A stretch of DNA of 64,000 nt. Origin: Multifurca ochricompacta. Lineage: Eukaryota; Basidiomycota; Agaricomycetes; Russulales; Russulaceae. Positions within the stretch are counted from its first letter, which is position 1. Every line of letters starts with the position of its first letter. Of the stretch, positions 54,498 through 64,000 are shown piece by piece. The stretch is taken from positions 62,001 through 126,000 of the forward strand of contig WTXG01000032.1 of the NCBI GenBank assembly GCA_022496185.1, read 5' to 3'. Position numbers and translations under genes: made by a program. The notes under the pieces are model-generated. The model was given only the letters and a program-made list of their open reading frames with translations, searched no databases and had not been told where the DNA came from.

Positions 54498-57400
54498 TAT
54501 CTATTCCCCTACAAGGTGTGAAAGAAATGGCCAACATTGAAGCACTCATCGACAGTGGTGCAACAGAAAACTTCATTAATTACAAAATGGTTATCAAACA
54601 TCGACTTCTGACAAAATGACTCGCAATCCCCAAGAAGCTATGCAATGCCAATGGAACACCTAATGCTACTGGCAACATTCACCAATACATTGATCTGGAC
54701 ATAATTACAAACAATGAACTCAAATGACATCAGTTTTATATTGCATCAATTGGAACTGACCAAATGATCTTAGGTTATCCATGGCTCACTGCCAGCAATC
54801 CACACATAGATTGGGCGCAAGGGCACCTCATGCAGTTGATCCAACTCAGCGTGCCCAGGGAATACATTAAGTGATTAAATATAGCCCAAGAACTGGCGAT
54901 TAAGGCAAAAAACAATCTGGAGCACCCTTGGGATCAGATAGTTCCCCAGGAATATCATCAACATCAAAAGGTGTTCAGCAACCAAGATGCTCAATGATTC
55001 CCTGAAGCAAGACCCTGGGATCATCAGATCGAATTAAAACCAGGAGCACCTGCAACACTGGACTGTAAGATCTACCCACTAGGGCCAGGGGAACAAGATG
55101 TGCTAAATAGGTTCTTAGAAGAACACTTACAGAAGGGGTACATCAGTGAGTCTAAATCACCATATGCATCCCCATTCTTTTTATTAAGAAGAAGGACAGG
55201 AAGCTGAGACTGGTCCAGGACTACTGCAAGCTCAACGAGTGGACAGTTCGAAATACATATCCCCTACTGCTAATCCCAGAGCTAATAGATTGAGTCTGCA
55301 GCAGCACCCTGTTCATGAAGATGGATGTCTGCTGGGGGTATAACAATATCCGCATAGTTCCAGAAGACTGATGGAAGGCAGCCTTCAAGACAAACTGCGG
55401 CCTGTACAAGCCTAATGTTATGTTCTTTGGCTTAACAAACTCCCTGGCAACATTCCAGACTATGATGAACACAGAATTTAGAGAGGAACTAAATGAATGA
55501 GACAAAACTGGCAATGCTTGGTTCACAGTGTATATGGATGATATTCTCATCCATACCAATCATGATCTCCGAAATCATCAATCTAAAGTCCACCACGTCC
55601 TCAATAAACTCAATAAGTTAGATCTATATCTTAAGCTGGAAAAATGTGCCTTCGAGCAGACATGCATAGAATACCTCAGACTTATTTGGAAGCAAACCAA
55701 GTACATATGGATCCAATCAAGGTGGAAGGAGTCGCTACCTGGAAGGTACCTATGACTGTGAAAGAGATCCAATCATTCTTAGGATTTTGCCAATTCTATT
55801 GCTGGTTCATTCAAGGTTTTAGTAAGATCACAGCCCCATTTAATGCACTCACAAGCACAAAACATCAGTGGAAGTGGACCACAATGGAGCAAGAAGCATT
55901 TGATACCCTCAAACAACAGGTCACCTCTCAACCAGTGTTAATGCAACTGAACTTTGAAGAACCATTCATTGTAGATGCAGATGCATCAGGATATGCACTT
56001 GGGCCACCCTCAGTCAAAAGGATCCAGAAGGATGACTCCACCCAATTGCCTACCTATTGAAGACTCTGGACACAACACAGCGAAACTGGGACATCTATGA
56101 TCATGAACTGTTCGCAATCATTATCACCTTTAGATCTTGGTGCCAATATCTTCTGGGTGCTAAGCATAAGGTCCAAGTGCGCACAGATCATAATAACCTC
56201 CAATACTTCAAGCAACCACAGAAACTAAACTGCCGACAAGCTAGGTGGCTTCAAGAGCTTGCTGATTTTGATTTACACTCAAACACATTCCAGGGAAGCT
56301 TCATACTGTTGCAGACATGCTCTTGCGTCGACTGGATGCAGACCATGGCATGGAAGATAATGAGGAAGTTACAGTGTTACCAACAGAATTATTTATCAAG
56401 ACATCACAATTGAAGAAGCAACCTTTTCCGGCCACCCTCCCCAAGCGACATGAGATCCTCCAATGTTATCACAATCATGTCCTAGCAGGACATCCAGGCA
56501 TCAACAAAACCATGCAAGGCATCCAATGTGAATACAAAGGGAACAATCTAAAAGAATTTGTATGCGATTACATCAAAGGATGTGTCAAGTGTCAAGAGAA
56601 TAAGCCAAAGCTTACGAAGAAGGCACCAACTTTTCCACTTGACATACCGGCTATGGTTGGTCCGTTTCAATACATTGCTATGGATCTAATTATGGATCTC
56701 CTGCCATCCAGAAAATATGATGCAGTATTGACCATTGTAGATCAAGGATGCTCAAAGGCTGCCTGGTTTATACCCTGCACCAAAGAGATTACTGGAGAGG
56801 GTATAGCTACCCTCTACTACTGCCACCTCTTCCCATTCTTTGGAATCCCACAGCAGATCATTTCAGATCACGATCTGTGTTTCACGTCACACTTCTCGTG
56901 TGCACTTGCAAAACTCTCCAGATTGGACAAAACTTGTCTACAGCATTTCACCCACAAATGGATGGTTCTAGTGAGCACATGAATCTTTGGCTAGAACAAT
57001 ATCTCCAACTTTGGATAAGTGATGATCAACATAAATGGGTAGAGTACTTGCCATTAGCTGAATATGTACACAATTCATGGCCACATGACAAGACAAAGCT
57101 CTCCCCACACGCACTAATCCATGGCATACAGTTTGACTGGAAAGCAGAAATTGCTGACACCAGTGTACCACAGGTTGACAAATGATTACATGAACTACAC
57201 AATGCACACTCGCGCACAGAGGATGCATTCAAACGACCAGCAGCCCAACTGACCTGCCCACAATTAGTGATTGGATCACAAGTCTGGCTGGAAGGGAAGC
57301 ACCTCAAAACACATTTCCCCCTCCTCAAAATTAGCCCCTCATCGATATGGACCTTTCACAGTCCTGACCTGTATTTCACCAGTGGCTTATCAACTAGCCC

Positions 57401-57714
57401 TACTGCCTCACATGAAGATCCATGATACTTTCCACATCAACCTCTTAATGCCTTATCGAGAGACCAACGCCCATGGCCCCAACTACATGAGACCTCCACC
57501 TGATCTGATTAACCAGGAGGAGGAATATGAAATCAACGCTATTTTAAATCACTGCACTTATGGCCGATCAAAGAAATTGCAGTATCTAGTCAGCTGGAAA
57601 GGCTATCCAGCCAGCAACAACTCATGGGTTGACAAGGCTGATTGCCATGCACTGGATCTTCTCAAGTCCTATTCCAACTCACTGTCAAGGTGCCAGGGTC
57701 AGCACCACCCTTAA
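54498..57714 (+). pseudogene. pol: E' pol: protease to chromodomain (heavily broken)
   Basis: Pol begins before the C insertion (40367-40447) and continues here. The protease has [19 protein letters not shown] has CKIYPLGPGEQ, MDVCWGYNN and VYMDDILIHT (about 55530-55560). RNase H has TTQRNWDIYDHELFAI. The integrase zinc finger (CYHNHVLAGHPGI, CVKCQENK) and core (IAMDLIMDLLPS) follow, with FHPQMDGSSEHMNLWLEQY in another frame. The chromodomain has EEEYEINAIL and YLVSWKGYPASNNSWVD. It ends at TAA 57712-57714. Many stops, nearly all TGA, plus several indels. It aligns with element C pol along its length. Confidence 0.88.
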
Positions 57715-57805
57715 GATGGGGGTGATTTTGCCAATTTTGCCTGAATCTCACCTGAATTTTGTTAATCTGAACCATAGCCTGCTAACCTTATCAATAATTC
57801 TTATA

Positions 57806-58966
57806 ATGGCTCAAATCAAATGCACAACCCACCTCTTCCAACCAAAGAAGTTGTCTAAAGTAACCCCCAGAATGAGTGCGACATCCTCTAAATGTAGCCC
57901 CTTTTCCCTTGCAGATATTTTGATCATTAGACTGACAGTAGATGCCATCAATGACGCCACTACCTTAGGAGCCCTCAAATACCCACATAATGCACCCACA
58001 CTTCCCCCATCTCCAACCTCATCCAAACCTTTCACTCACTTCTCATTTACCATGGAAGAGGACCCAGCTCAGAACATTGCTACCACTACTAACCTAACCA
58101 CCCACAATCAAGATCTCGAACTAGATACTCACAAACAAACACTGGACACACTTCAAGGGACTAAAGTGCATCTGGAGGCTGACACTCATATTGAAGACAA
58201 GCACTTAGACAACTACAATCAAGACACCTTAGAACTGGGACAACTATCAAGCAATGAGGCGATTGATCCAGGCTCACATGCCACAGGTCACTATGACCAT
58301 CTGGGAGCCCCATTTGAATGCAATAGAAAGAAATCCCCCTTCTTTTTCTACCAACAGATCACTGACAGTCATGGACACATATATGATGCCTGTTACATTG
58401 CCTATGAATATTGACGCACTGATCCCCGGATCACTTGCACTATGGGAGCCCACCAACCAATCTTTTATTTTCCATTGCACACCTGTTCCTACCCTTGATA
58501 CACACACAGAGCAAACCCAATCCTTACCTGCTTCCAGCAATGTCTCTTTGAACCAGATCAAGGCTTCTCCCTGCTGGTCAGCTTAGCACTGGATGACCTT
58601 TGTGATCCCAGGGCCTGGGCAGAAGTTTTGCATTATTGACATGCCACTTGATGACTTGATATGATCCACAGCAAACTGGTGCACTGGTGACGACAGGAAG
58701 AACAGGTTGGCTGAGACATTCACAATGCAGTCAACGCATTGTCCTGCAGCAATGTCTACCATCATCTCTTCCCCTACCTGACCTATGCTTATGCTTGGGA
58801 CTGTCCCATGCACCCAGATGAGGCTATACAATATGTGCCTGATCCAAGACTCCATGAAATACTCTGTGTGGGCAGCATTGGAAGCTCCAAACAGCCATGT
58901 CAATGCTGTGGCCTGTGCGCTCTCCCTCGTATTAAGGACCTGATGTGCAATGTTGGCTCAGCTTGA
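57806..58966 (+). pseudogene. ORF3 of E' (one frame with several TGA stops)
   Basis: A single frame from the ATG at 57806 to TGA 58964-58966, about 386 codons, broken only by TGA (for example 58412-58414). It aligns with element C ORF3: DPRITCTMGAHQPIFYFPLH, NPILTCFQQCLF, ALDDLCDPRAWAEVLHY, YAYA. It continues past C's truncation point with a Cys-rich tail (CQCCGLCALP). Keeping one frame across two diverged elements supports a real protein; the start is my choice and could be elsewhere. Confidence 0.7.
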
Positions 58967-58994
58967 GGCCAAGCTGGACAATACAGAAGGGTAA

Positions 58995-60220
58995 TGTGAC
59001 AGTTTGCAATGTTTTTGTGACACAGGTTGTGATGAGAACATGATGTTTTTCAAGTTGCGCGCACACGCACATTCTGTTACATCTGGTGTGGGACGTTCCA
59101 CACAACTTGTGTGACAGCATTGATCGATGTTTCGGATAAGAAACCAATAAGGCTTCTTGGAGTTAAATGGGATAAGTCAAAGTCAAAGGGGCTGCTCCCT
59201 AAGACAATGGTGAACAGAAAAGTGCCAAAAGCACTGAGACAAACAAGTCAAGGATTCAAAGGGGATGTCCAGAAGACAGGCACCAATGTATTCAATAAGT
59301 TGAGTCTGAGGTCTACAAGGTAGCTACAGTGGGCTTATATACATAATCAGGTGGGCATCTAAAGATAAGGGATCTGGAGTCAAGTGGGCCCAAATATATG
59401 AAAGTGGAGGGTGTAGAGCCTGGCTTCTGATAGGGAATTAAGTAAGTGTTCAGTCTTAGAGATAAGGAGATAAGGGATAAGAGGGGACATAAGCAAACGT
59501 AAACAAGAGGTCAATATGTACAAAGGCAGTCACAGGGAAGGGAGTAAAGCATGTGACAGATCCCAGGACGGGGATGTGATCAAGAAGTGAAGGGTAGGTG
59601 GAAGAGAAGGGTTTTTGTTGGGGAGAGTGAAGAAAAGAGGGTCACTCAGTCCTAGTTGTAACACATTTGGTTTCAAGTTTCTAATCTCTGCCCTCAAGTC
59701 ATGTGACAAGGGGCTGGGATTACTTATCATTTGCTTGTTTAAGTGCACGTCACACTTGTGCTACAGAGGGTGCAACCCCTCTTATTACTTCTCATCTCAG
59801 CTCAGGGCATAACCCCTGGAGCATATGGTTACTTGGATACATGTTGGAACCTTCTAGTTAGCTTACATTTACTGATTGTGCCTCTCTCAAGATGTACTTA
59901 AGCTACTAGATTTACTGAGACAGACCTTAAGTCTGTTCTCTTGTATCTAATACAGGTGTATTCGACTTCACAGATATCTACTTGAACTCCCTAAGTGGCA
60001 GCTTAAGGAGCCTTCCTCCTCAGAAACTCTGCAGGGCTGATTGCCGCTGCTCCCAACTTCGTTCCCTGCACACGCCCCCTCCTTTTCGTTGTGGGCACTT
60101 GAAATCTTGAACTGGACTAGGCCTTCTTAGTTGGACCTTGAATCTTGAGTGCGCTGCATACCTCGAGAGCCTTTGGACATCAAAAACGCAACTAGACACA
60201 GTCAACACCTGGCTGTGACA
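58995..60220 (+). repeat. E' 3' LTR, split by solo LTR A5
   Basis: TGTGACAGTTTGC...GGCTGTGACA, in two pieces, 58995-59074 and 59669-60220. A purine tract CAGAAGGG precedes it. Confidence 0.9.
59075..59663 (-). mobile_element. Solo family-A LTR (A5) in the E' 3' LTR
   Basis: TGTTACATCTGG...AGTTGTAACA, 589 bp, with duplication CATTC (59070-59074) / CATTT (59664-59668). Confidence 0.9.
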
Positions 60221-60356
60221 GTTATCCTATGAAATATCAAAGCAGATCAATGGTGCAATGTAAAATAAAAGTGTTATCAGTGATCCACTCTCTTGAAAAT
60301 CCTGATGCAACTGTTTTATTAATGTGTGATCAATTCTGCTGGTCTGGCACTATCTA

Positions 60357-61270
60357 CAGTAGCCCACAAAACTGTTCCAATGTTTGGCCACCCTGAAGAG
60401 ATTGACCTACCACACAATGAGAATAATTTCCAAAATTAGTACAAATTAGTAGATGATAGTGTAGCATCTAAGCTTCAATTAGAGCCTATAATAATGTCAA
60501 TTGGATCAGTGGTTCATGATATATAAAATGTTTTGTGAGGCATTATCATTGGAACAGTTTTGTGGCCAACATGTGAGATGACAAAACCGGTATCTGGTGG
60601 TCATGGGAATGCATTGACAGTCATGTGACAATGTTTAATAAGTTGAACACACACCAAATAATCATCAAGAACACTTGCTTCTTACCATGCATGCCCTCTC
60701 TGCTGCCAAAAGGACTCACATCATCTCCCTCCTCACTTCAGGCAAATCTGCCCATAAAGTGTCAACTATGACTGGCCATGGCACTATTATCATCTCAAGA
60801 TGGGTCATAAATACTGCCCTTACCATCCCAAGTCAAATGGAGGGAGACCAAGGAAGCTGACAGAGAGAAATGCTCAGCATGCTGTTTGCCTTATCTCCTC
60901 TGGCAGGGCAGACACAGATGTGGAAGTGACTAGAGCACTTCAGAAGTTGTTAATGGGTTCCTCTATCAACATAGTATGCCCATCCATCCTCCCATCAAGT
61001 TTTCAAGCCATAACTGGCCCCTCCCATATCATACACCCCCATTCCATCATAAGTGCAATAGGCCACAAAACCAATTCAATGAAATTGCTACACAAAACAT
61101 TTATATATCATGAACCACTGACCCAATTGACATCAGTATAGGCTCTAAGTGACACTTAGATGATACAATATCATCTACCAATTTCTACTAATTTTGGAAA
61201 TTATTCCTATGGTGTGGTTGGTCAATCTCTTCAGGATGGTTAAACATTGGAATGGTTTTGTGGGTTACTG
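60357..61270 (+). mobile_element. Tc1/mariner-like element with long inverted repeats
   Basis: CAGTAGCCCACAAAAC at the left and its near-perfect inverse at the right (61255-61270) are flanked by TA. The inverted similarity extends about 210 bp inward on each side (60357-60570 versus 61055-61270). The 914-bp element carries only a transposase N-terminus, so it is non-autonomous. It sits in hAT F2 at a TA of ATCTA. Confidence 0.82.
60675..61045 (+). pseudogene. Tc1-like transposase N-terminal fragment
   Basis: Helix-turn-helix-like sequence (LSAAKRTHIISLLTSGKSA, HKVSTMTGHGT) shifts frame near 60805 to SNGGRPRKLTERNAQHAV, with the GRPRK AT-hook typical between the two HTH units of Tc1 transposases. 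The DDE catalytic domain is missing. Confidence 0.7.
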
Positions 61271-61497
61271 TATGATGGAATGGGGGTGTATGATATGGGA
61301 GGGGCCAGTTATGGCTTGAAAACTTGATGGGAGGATGGATGGGCATACTATGTTGATAGAGGAACCCATTAACAACTTCTGAAGTGCTCTAGTCACTTCC
61401 ACATCTGTGTCTGCCCTGCCAGAGGAGATAAGGCAAACAGCATGCTGAGCATTTCTCTCTGTCAGCTTCCTTGGTCTCCCTCCATTTGACTTGGGAT
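61271..61497 (-). repeat. Inverted duplicate of the Tc1-like transposase fragment
   Basis: This is a near-exact reverse complement of 60826-61050, beginning at the TA beside the preceding element. With it, it forms a foldback with about 220-bp arms and a 220-bp loop. Confidence 0.85.
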
Positions 61498-61996
61498 TGT
61501 TGAACACAGAAGATGTTCGGTGATGCTTCAGGCATCAGGTGATTAGATTAGCTACTTTGCAGATTAGATTAGATACCGGAGTTTTGGACTTTTACATTAT
61601 CATTATTACTTTCTTTCTCACATTCTGCAGTAGCTGACTGATACACCATGTAGCATGTGATTTCTGTAGTGGCCAATGGCCTTTCTCCCTCATGTTTGTT
61701 GTTTGGACCTTGTCCGGCACTTGTGGACTTATTCCCAGTGCACAGACCATCCCTTGGATAGTATATAAGGGTGTCTGTTTCGTCTCTTACACTTCAGAGT
61801 TTTCTTCACCTCTGAAGTGTAAGTCCCAATCTCTCTACTTACTACTTTACCTCTAACTAACCATCTCTTGTAGATAACTTGTTTCTAGGTGTGTAGTATA
61901 GTAATATAGAGTTTTCTTCACCTCTGAAGTATAACTTGTTTCTAGCTTAACCCGCTAACATCTACAGTCAGTATGCTGTGCACATGCCTGTTTACA
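61498..61996 (+). mobile_element. Family-D LTR (D2)
   Basis: TGTTGAACAC...CTGTTTACA, 499 bp. It is longer than D1 because of an internal tandem duplication around CTTCACCTCTGAAGT. Flanks GGGAT and CCACC do not match, so it may be an end of a truncated element or a recombination product. Confidence 0.7.
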
Positions 61997-62042
61997 CCAC
62001 CAGCACTAGAGGAAGGGCTCTATACCCTTTGTCTCTAGTGGA

Positions 62043-62440
62043 TAGTGATGTGCCTGGCCCAGCTCAGAGAAACTAAAAGCCAAAGCCGCCAGCTCAGGCT
62101 GCAGCTTTCAACAGCACATACAAGTGCAATAGCAATCATCAAAATCAGTAGAAATCTGATCACAAAGTGGTTGATTTGGGTCACATGATCATGTTTATCA
62201 TGGCATTTCAAACTTTTTCTTTGATATAGCTTTGCAATATGTAACACACCAAGTCAGATTTGGATTAGCTGAACTATAACTACTAGTTATATGTCATAAA
62301 ATTTTCTCTGCCAAAAGCCACGGCTTGGGCCAAGCTGTCTGTGGCGGCTTTGGCTTGGCCCAGACTTCAGGAAAGCCAGAGCCACCTCAGGCCAAGCCAA
62401 AGCTTTGGCTTTTGGGCCAAGCTGGGCTGGAACATCACTA
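62043..62440. mobile_element. hAT-type MITE (398 bp)
   Basis: A perfect 8-bp duplication CTAGTGGA (62035-62042, 62441-62448) flanks it. Terminal repeats are TAGTGATGT...; the interior is rich in GGCTTTGGC / GCCAAAGCC inverted repeats. No coding capacity. Confidence 0.88.
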
Positions 62441-62605
62441 CTAGTGGAACTTGTGGTTGGCTCCTCCATGACATGACTCCCCATCTGTTTACACAATGTC
62501 CCCCTGATGTGGGCTTAGGACTTGTTGCAGATGGCATTAGACAGCTTACTATACTACTTAGAAGTTGCACATCAGAGGCAGGACTTTTTTAAGTTCTGAA
62601 GCATA

Positions 62606-62820
62606 CAGTGGGTCAAAAAACCATCCCAATGTTTGCACCATTTCTAGTATTCACTCTATAGCACCAAGGCATTTAGGAATCTGGTTATGGTGTGGCTGTA
62701 TGTCTGAAAGCCCTGCTTCCTGGCTACCATTCCCAATTTGGATCAAAGACATTGGCCATGATATAAGCATTTTATGATCAAATCAAATCAATCAATCATC
62801 AGGACAGTTTTTTGACCCAC
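62606..62820. mobile_element. Small Tc1/mariner-like MITE or fragment
   Basis: CAGTGGGTCAAAAAACCATCC after a TA, and the imperfect inverse GGACAGTTTTTTGACCCAC at the right. The right end lacks the expected TG-TA, so it is degraded. Confidence 0.6.
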
Positions 62821-62846
62821 ATTTTAAATCCACTATCTGCCCAATT

Positions 62847-63347
62847 TGTCGAACAGGCATGAGGTGCAGCATACTGACTGTAGGTGTTAGCGGGTTAGGC
62901 TAGACAAAGAAAGTTACTTCAGAGGTTAGAAGAACTCTATATTAACTATACTACTGACCTAGACAAAGAAAGTTCTACATAAGAACGTTAGTCTAATAGT
63001 AAAGTAGATAGTAAAGAGGAACTTACACTTCAGAGGTTAGAAGAACTCTGAAGTGGAAGAGACGAAACAGACACCCTTATATACAATCTAAGGGATGGTC
63101 TGTGCACCGGGAATAAGTCCACAAGTGCCAGACAAAGTCCAAACAATAAACATGAGGGAGAAAGGCCATTGGCCACTACAGAAATCACATGCTACATGGT
63201 GTATCAGTCAGCTACTGTGGAATGTGAGAAAGAAAGTAATAATGATAATGTAAAAGTCCAAAACTCCGGTATCTAATCTAATCTACAAAGTAGCTAATCT
63301 AATTACCTGATGCCTGAAGCATCACCGAACATCTTCTGTGTTCAACA
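62847..63347 (-). mobile_element. Solo family-D LTR (D3, 501 bp)
   Basis: TGTCGAACAGG...GTGTTCAACA on the plus strand, with perfect duplication CAATT (62842-62846, 63348-63352). It contains duplicated CTTCAGAGGTTAGAAGAACTC blocks. Confidence 0.9.
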
Positions 63348-63352
63348 CAATT

Positions 63353-63534
63353 ACTACTTTATTTCACCCCTTTTTGCCTTGGTAACTCCTTGAATCCTTT
63401 TAGTCATCCTTTCTATAACCTTTTGCCATCATTCTGGTGCATTTTTATTCCACTCCTCCACCACCCTCTCCCACAACTCAGGTACCCCCTTGACTGGTTA
63501 AGATCCTTCTTCAGATCCACCCAGAGGTGTCCAA
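63353..63534 (-). pseudogene. Tc1-like transposase C-terminal fragment
   Basis: Read on the minus strand: DIGHLWVDLKKDLNQS, then (after a frame change) PELWERVVEEWNKNAPE, a TGA, WQKVIERMTKRIQGVTKAK, ending at a stop near 63356. This matches the end of Tc1 transposases (EHLWxxLK ... EEWNxI ... RxQAVxKAKG). It is cut on one side by LTR D4. Confidence 0.75.
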
Positions 63535-64000
63535 TGTCAAACAATCATGCTGCTGGTTATACTGACTGTGGTTAGTAGCGGTTAGGCTAGAAAACAGATA
63601 GTACTTCAGAGGTAGAAGAACTCTATATTAACTATACTACTGACCTAGAAAACAGATAGTCTACATAAGACAGTTAGTTAAAGGTATAAGAACAGTATAG
63701 TAAAGAAAGACTTACACTTCAGAGGTAGAAGAACTCTGAAGTGAAAGAGATGAAACAGACACCCTTATATACCCATGGGGGCCAGGGGAAATGGTCTGTG
63801 CACACTGGGAATAAGTCCACAAGTGCTGGACAATAAACAAAGAGGGACAAAGGCCATTGGCCAAAGAGATATCACGTGCTTACTGCGCATTACTAAGGGC
63901 ATCACTAATCAGCTGAGTAAGGTGAGAAAGAAATGTAATAAAGATATCGTAAAAAGTCCAAAACTCCGGAACCTAATCTAATCTTATCTACAGCTAAAGC
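63535..64000 (-). mobile_element. Family-D LTR (D4), cut by the window edge
   Basis: It starts TGTCAAACAATCATG and follows D3 in order to the last base, so the other end lies outside the window. It has the same duplicated TTCAGAGGTAGAAGAACTC blocks. Confidence 0.8.

Larger units (their letters stand above)
26724..60220 (+). mobile_element. Ty3/gypsy chromovirus E', full length, host of nest 2
   Basis: 5' LTR 26724-37436 (split), 3' LTR 58995-60220 (split). A perfect duplication GTTAT lies at 26719-26723 and 60221-60225. Spliced in silico, it reads LTR, self-priming site, gag, pol with chromodomain, ORF3, purine tract, LTR. It is a diverged relative of element C, which lies inside it. Its gag-pol and ORF3 are riddled with TGA stops, so it is older than its guests, as the nesting requires. 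Confidence 0.92.
26474..60356. mobile_element. hAT-family F copy (F2), split by element E'
   Basis: The left part (26474-26723) and right part (60226-60356) align, in order, with the reverse complement of the complete F1 copy (27912-29370). E' sits between them with duplication GTTAT. The right part stops where a Tc1-like element begins (60357); the remainder of F2 is not found beyond it. Confidence 0.75.

Noticed and set aside
60357..61270. Autonomous Tc1/mariner transposon
   Set aside because: Only the transposase N-terminus is present; no DDE domain lies between its ends.

Overview
This window looks like a basidiomycete fungal chromosome. It has short GT-AG introns, a velvet-family regulator, and many Ty3/gypsy retrotransposons of the chromodomain (Tf1/sushi-like) type. 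The wording of the gag-pol proteins resembles the 'Tf2' retroelement proteins annotated in Rhizoctonia/Ceratobasidiaceae, but that placement is inference. I can support only one host gene: a five-exon velvet regulator on the minus strand (3764-6772). Nearly everything from about 7.9 kb to the right edge is mobile DNA.

The retroelements form a nest that can be solved from target-site duplications (TSDs). Nest 1: a solo LTR (family G, 8203-26260) was entered by full element A1 (+ strand, 8439-26042). A1 was entered in its integrase by the opposite-strand copy A2 (13180-22671), and in its 3' LTR by solo LTR E1. A2 carries a solo LTR (15503-16096) and a hAT-like element (17740-19176) that holds a tandem array and a tRNA-like sequence. 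Nest 2: a hAT-like sequence was entered at 26724 by element E' (26724-60220, TSD GTTAT). E' now holds solo LTR E2, full element A3 (27759-37208, itself carrying a hAT element and a solo LTR), solo LTRs A4, H2 and A5, and full element C (40448-54492). Element C holds solo LTR D1, full element B (41424-47172) and solo LTR H1. Nest 3 (60.2-64 kb) is a cluster of Tc1/mariner-like, hAT-MITE and family-D LTR sequences.

Families A, B and C/E' share gag - (-1 frameshift) - protease/RT/RNase H/integrase/chromodomain. In each, the sequence just inside the 5' LTR is complementary to the predicted start of the transcript (11-14 nt), the layout expected for Tf1-type self-priming. Families A and C/E' also carry an extra downstream ORF in the env position. 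In family A it is an intact ~410-residue protein with a coiled coil and four Cys/His knuckles (intact in A1 and A2). In C/E' it is an unrelated ~300-390-residue protein.

Almost all damage in these elements is of one type. Every in-frame stop I checked in gag-pol, except normal ends, is TGA, mostly at expected Arg (CGA) codons. Almost all differences between paired LTRs are CpG transitions (about 41 of 42 by eye in A1, A2, B and C). This points to cytosine methylation with deamination, or a RIP-like process, acting on the repeats. The first 3.7 kb and the 0.7-1.1 kb upstream of the velvet gene hold only microsatellites and no gene I can defend.
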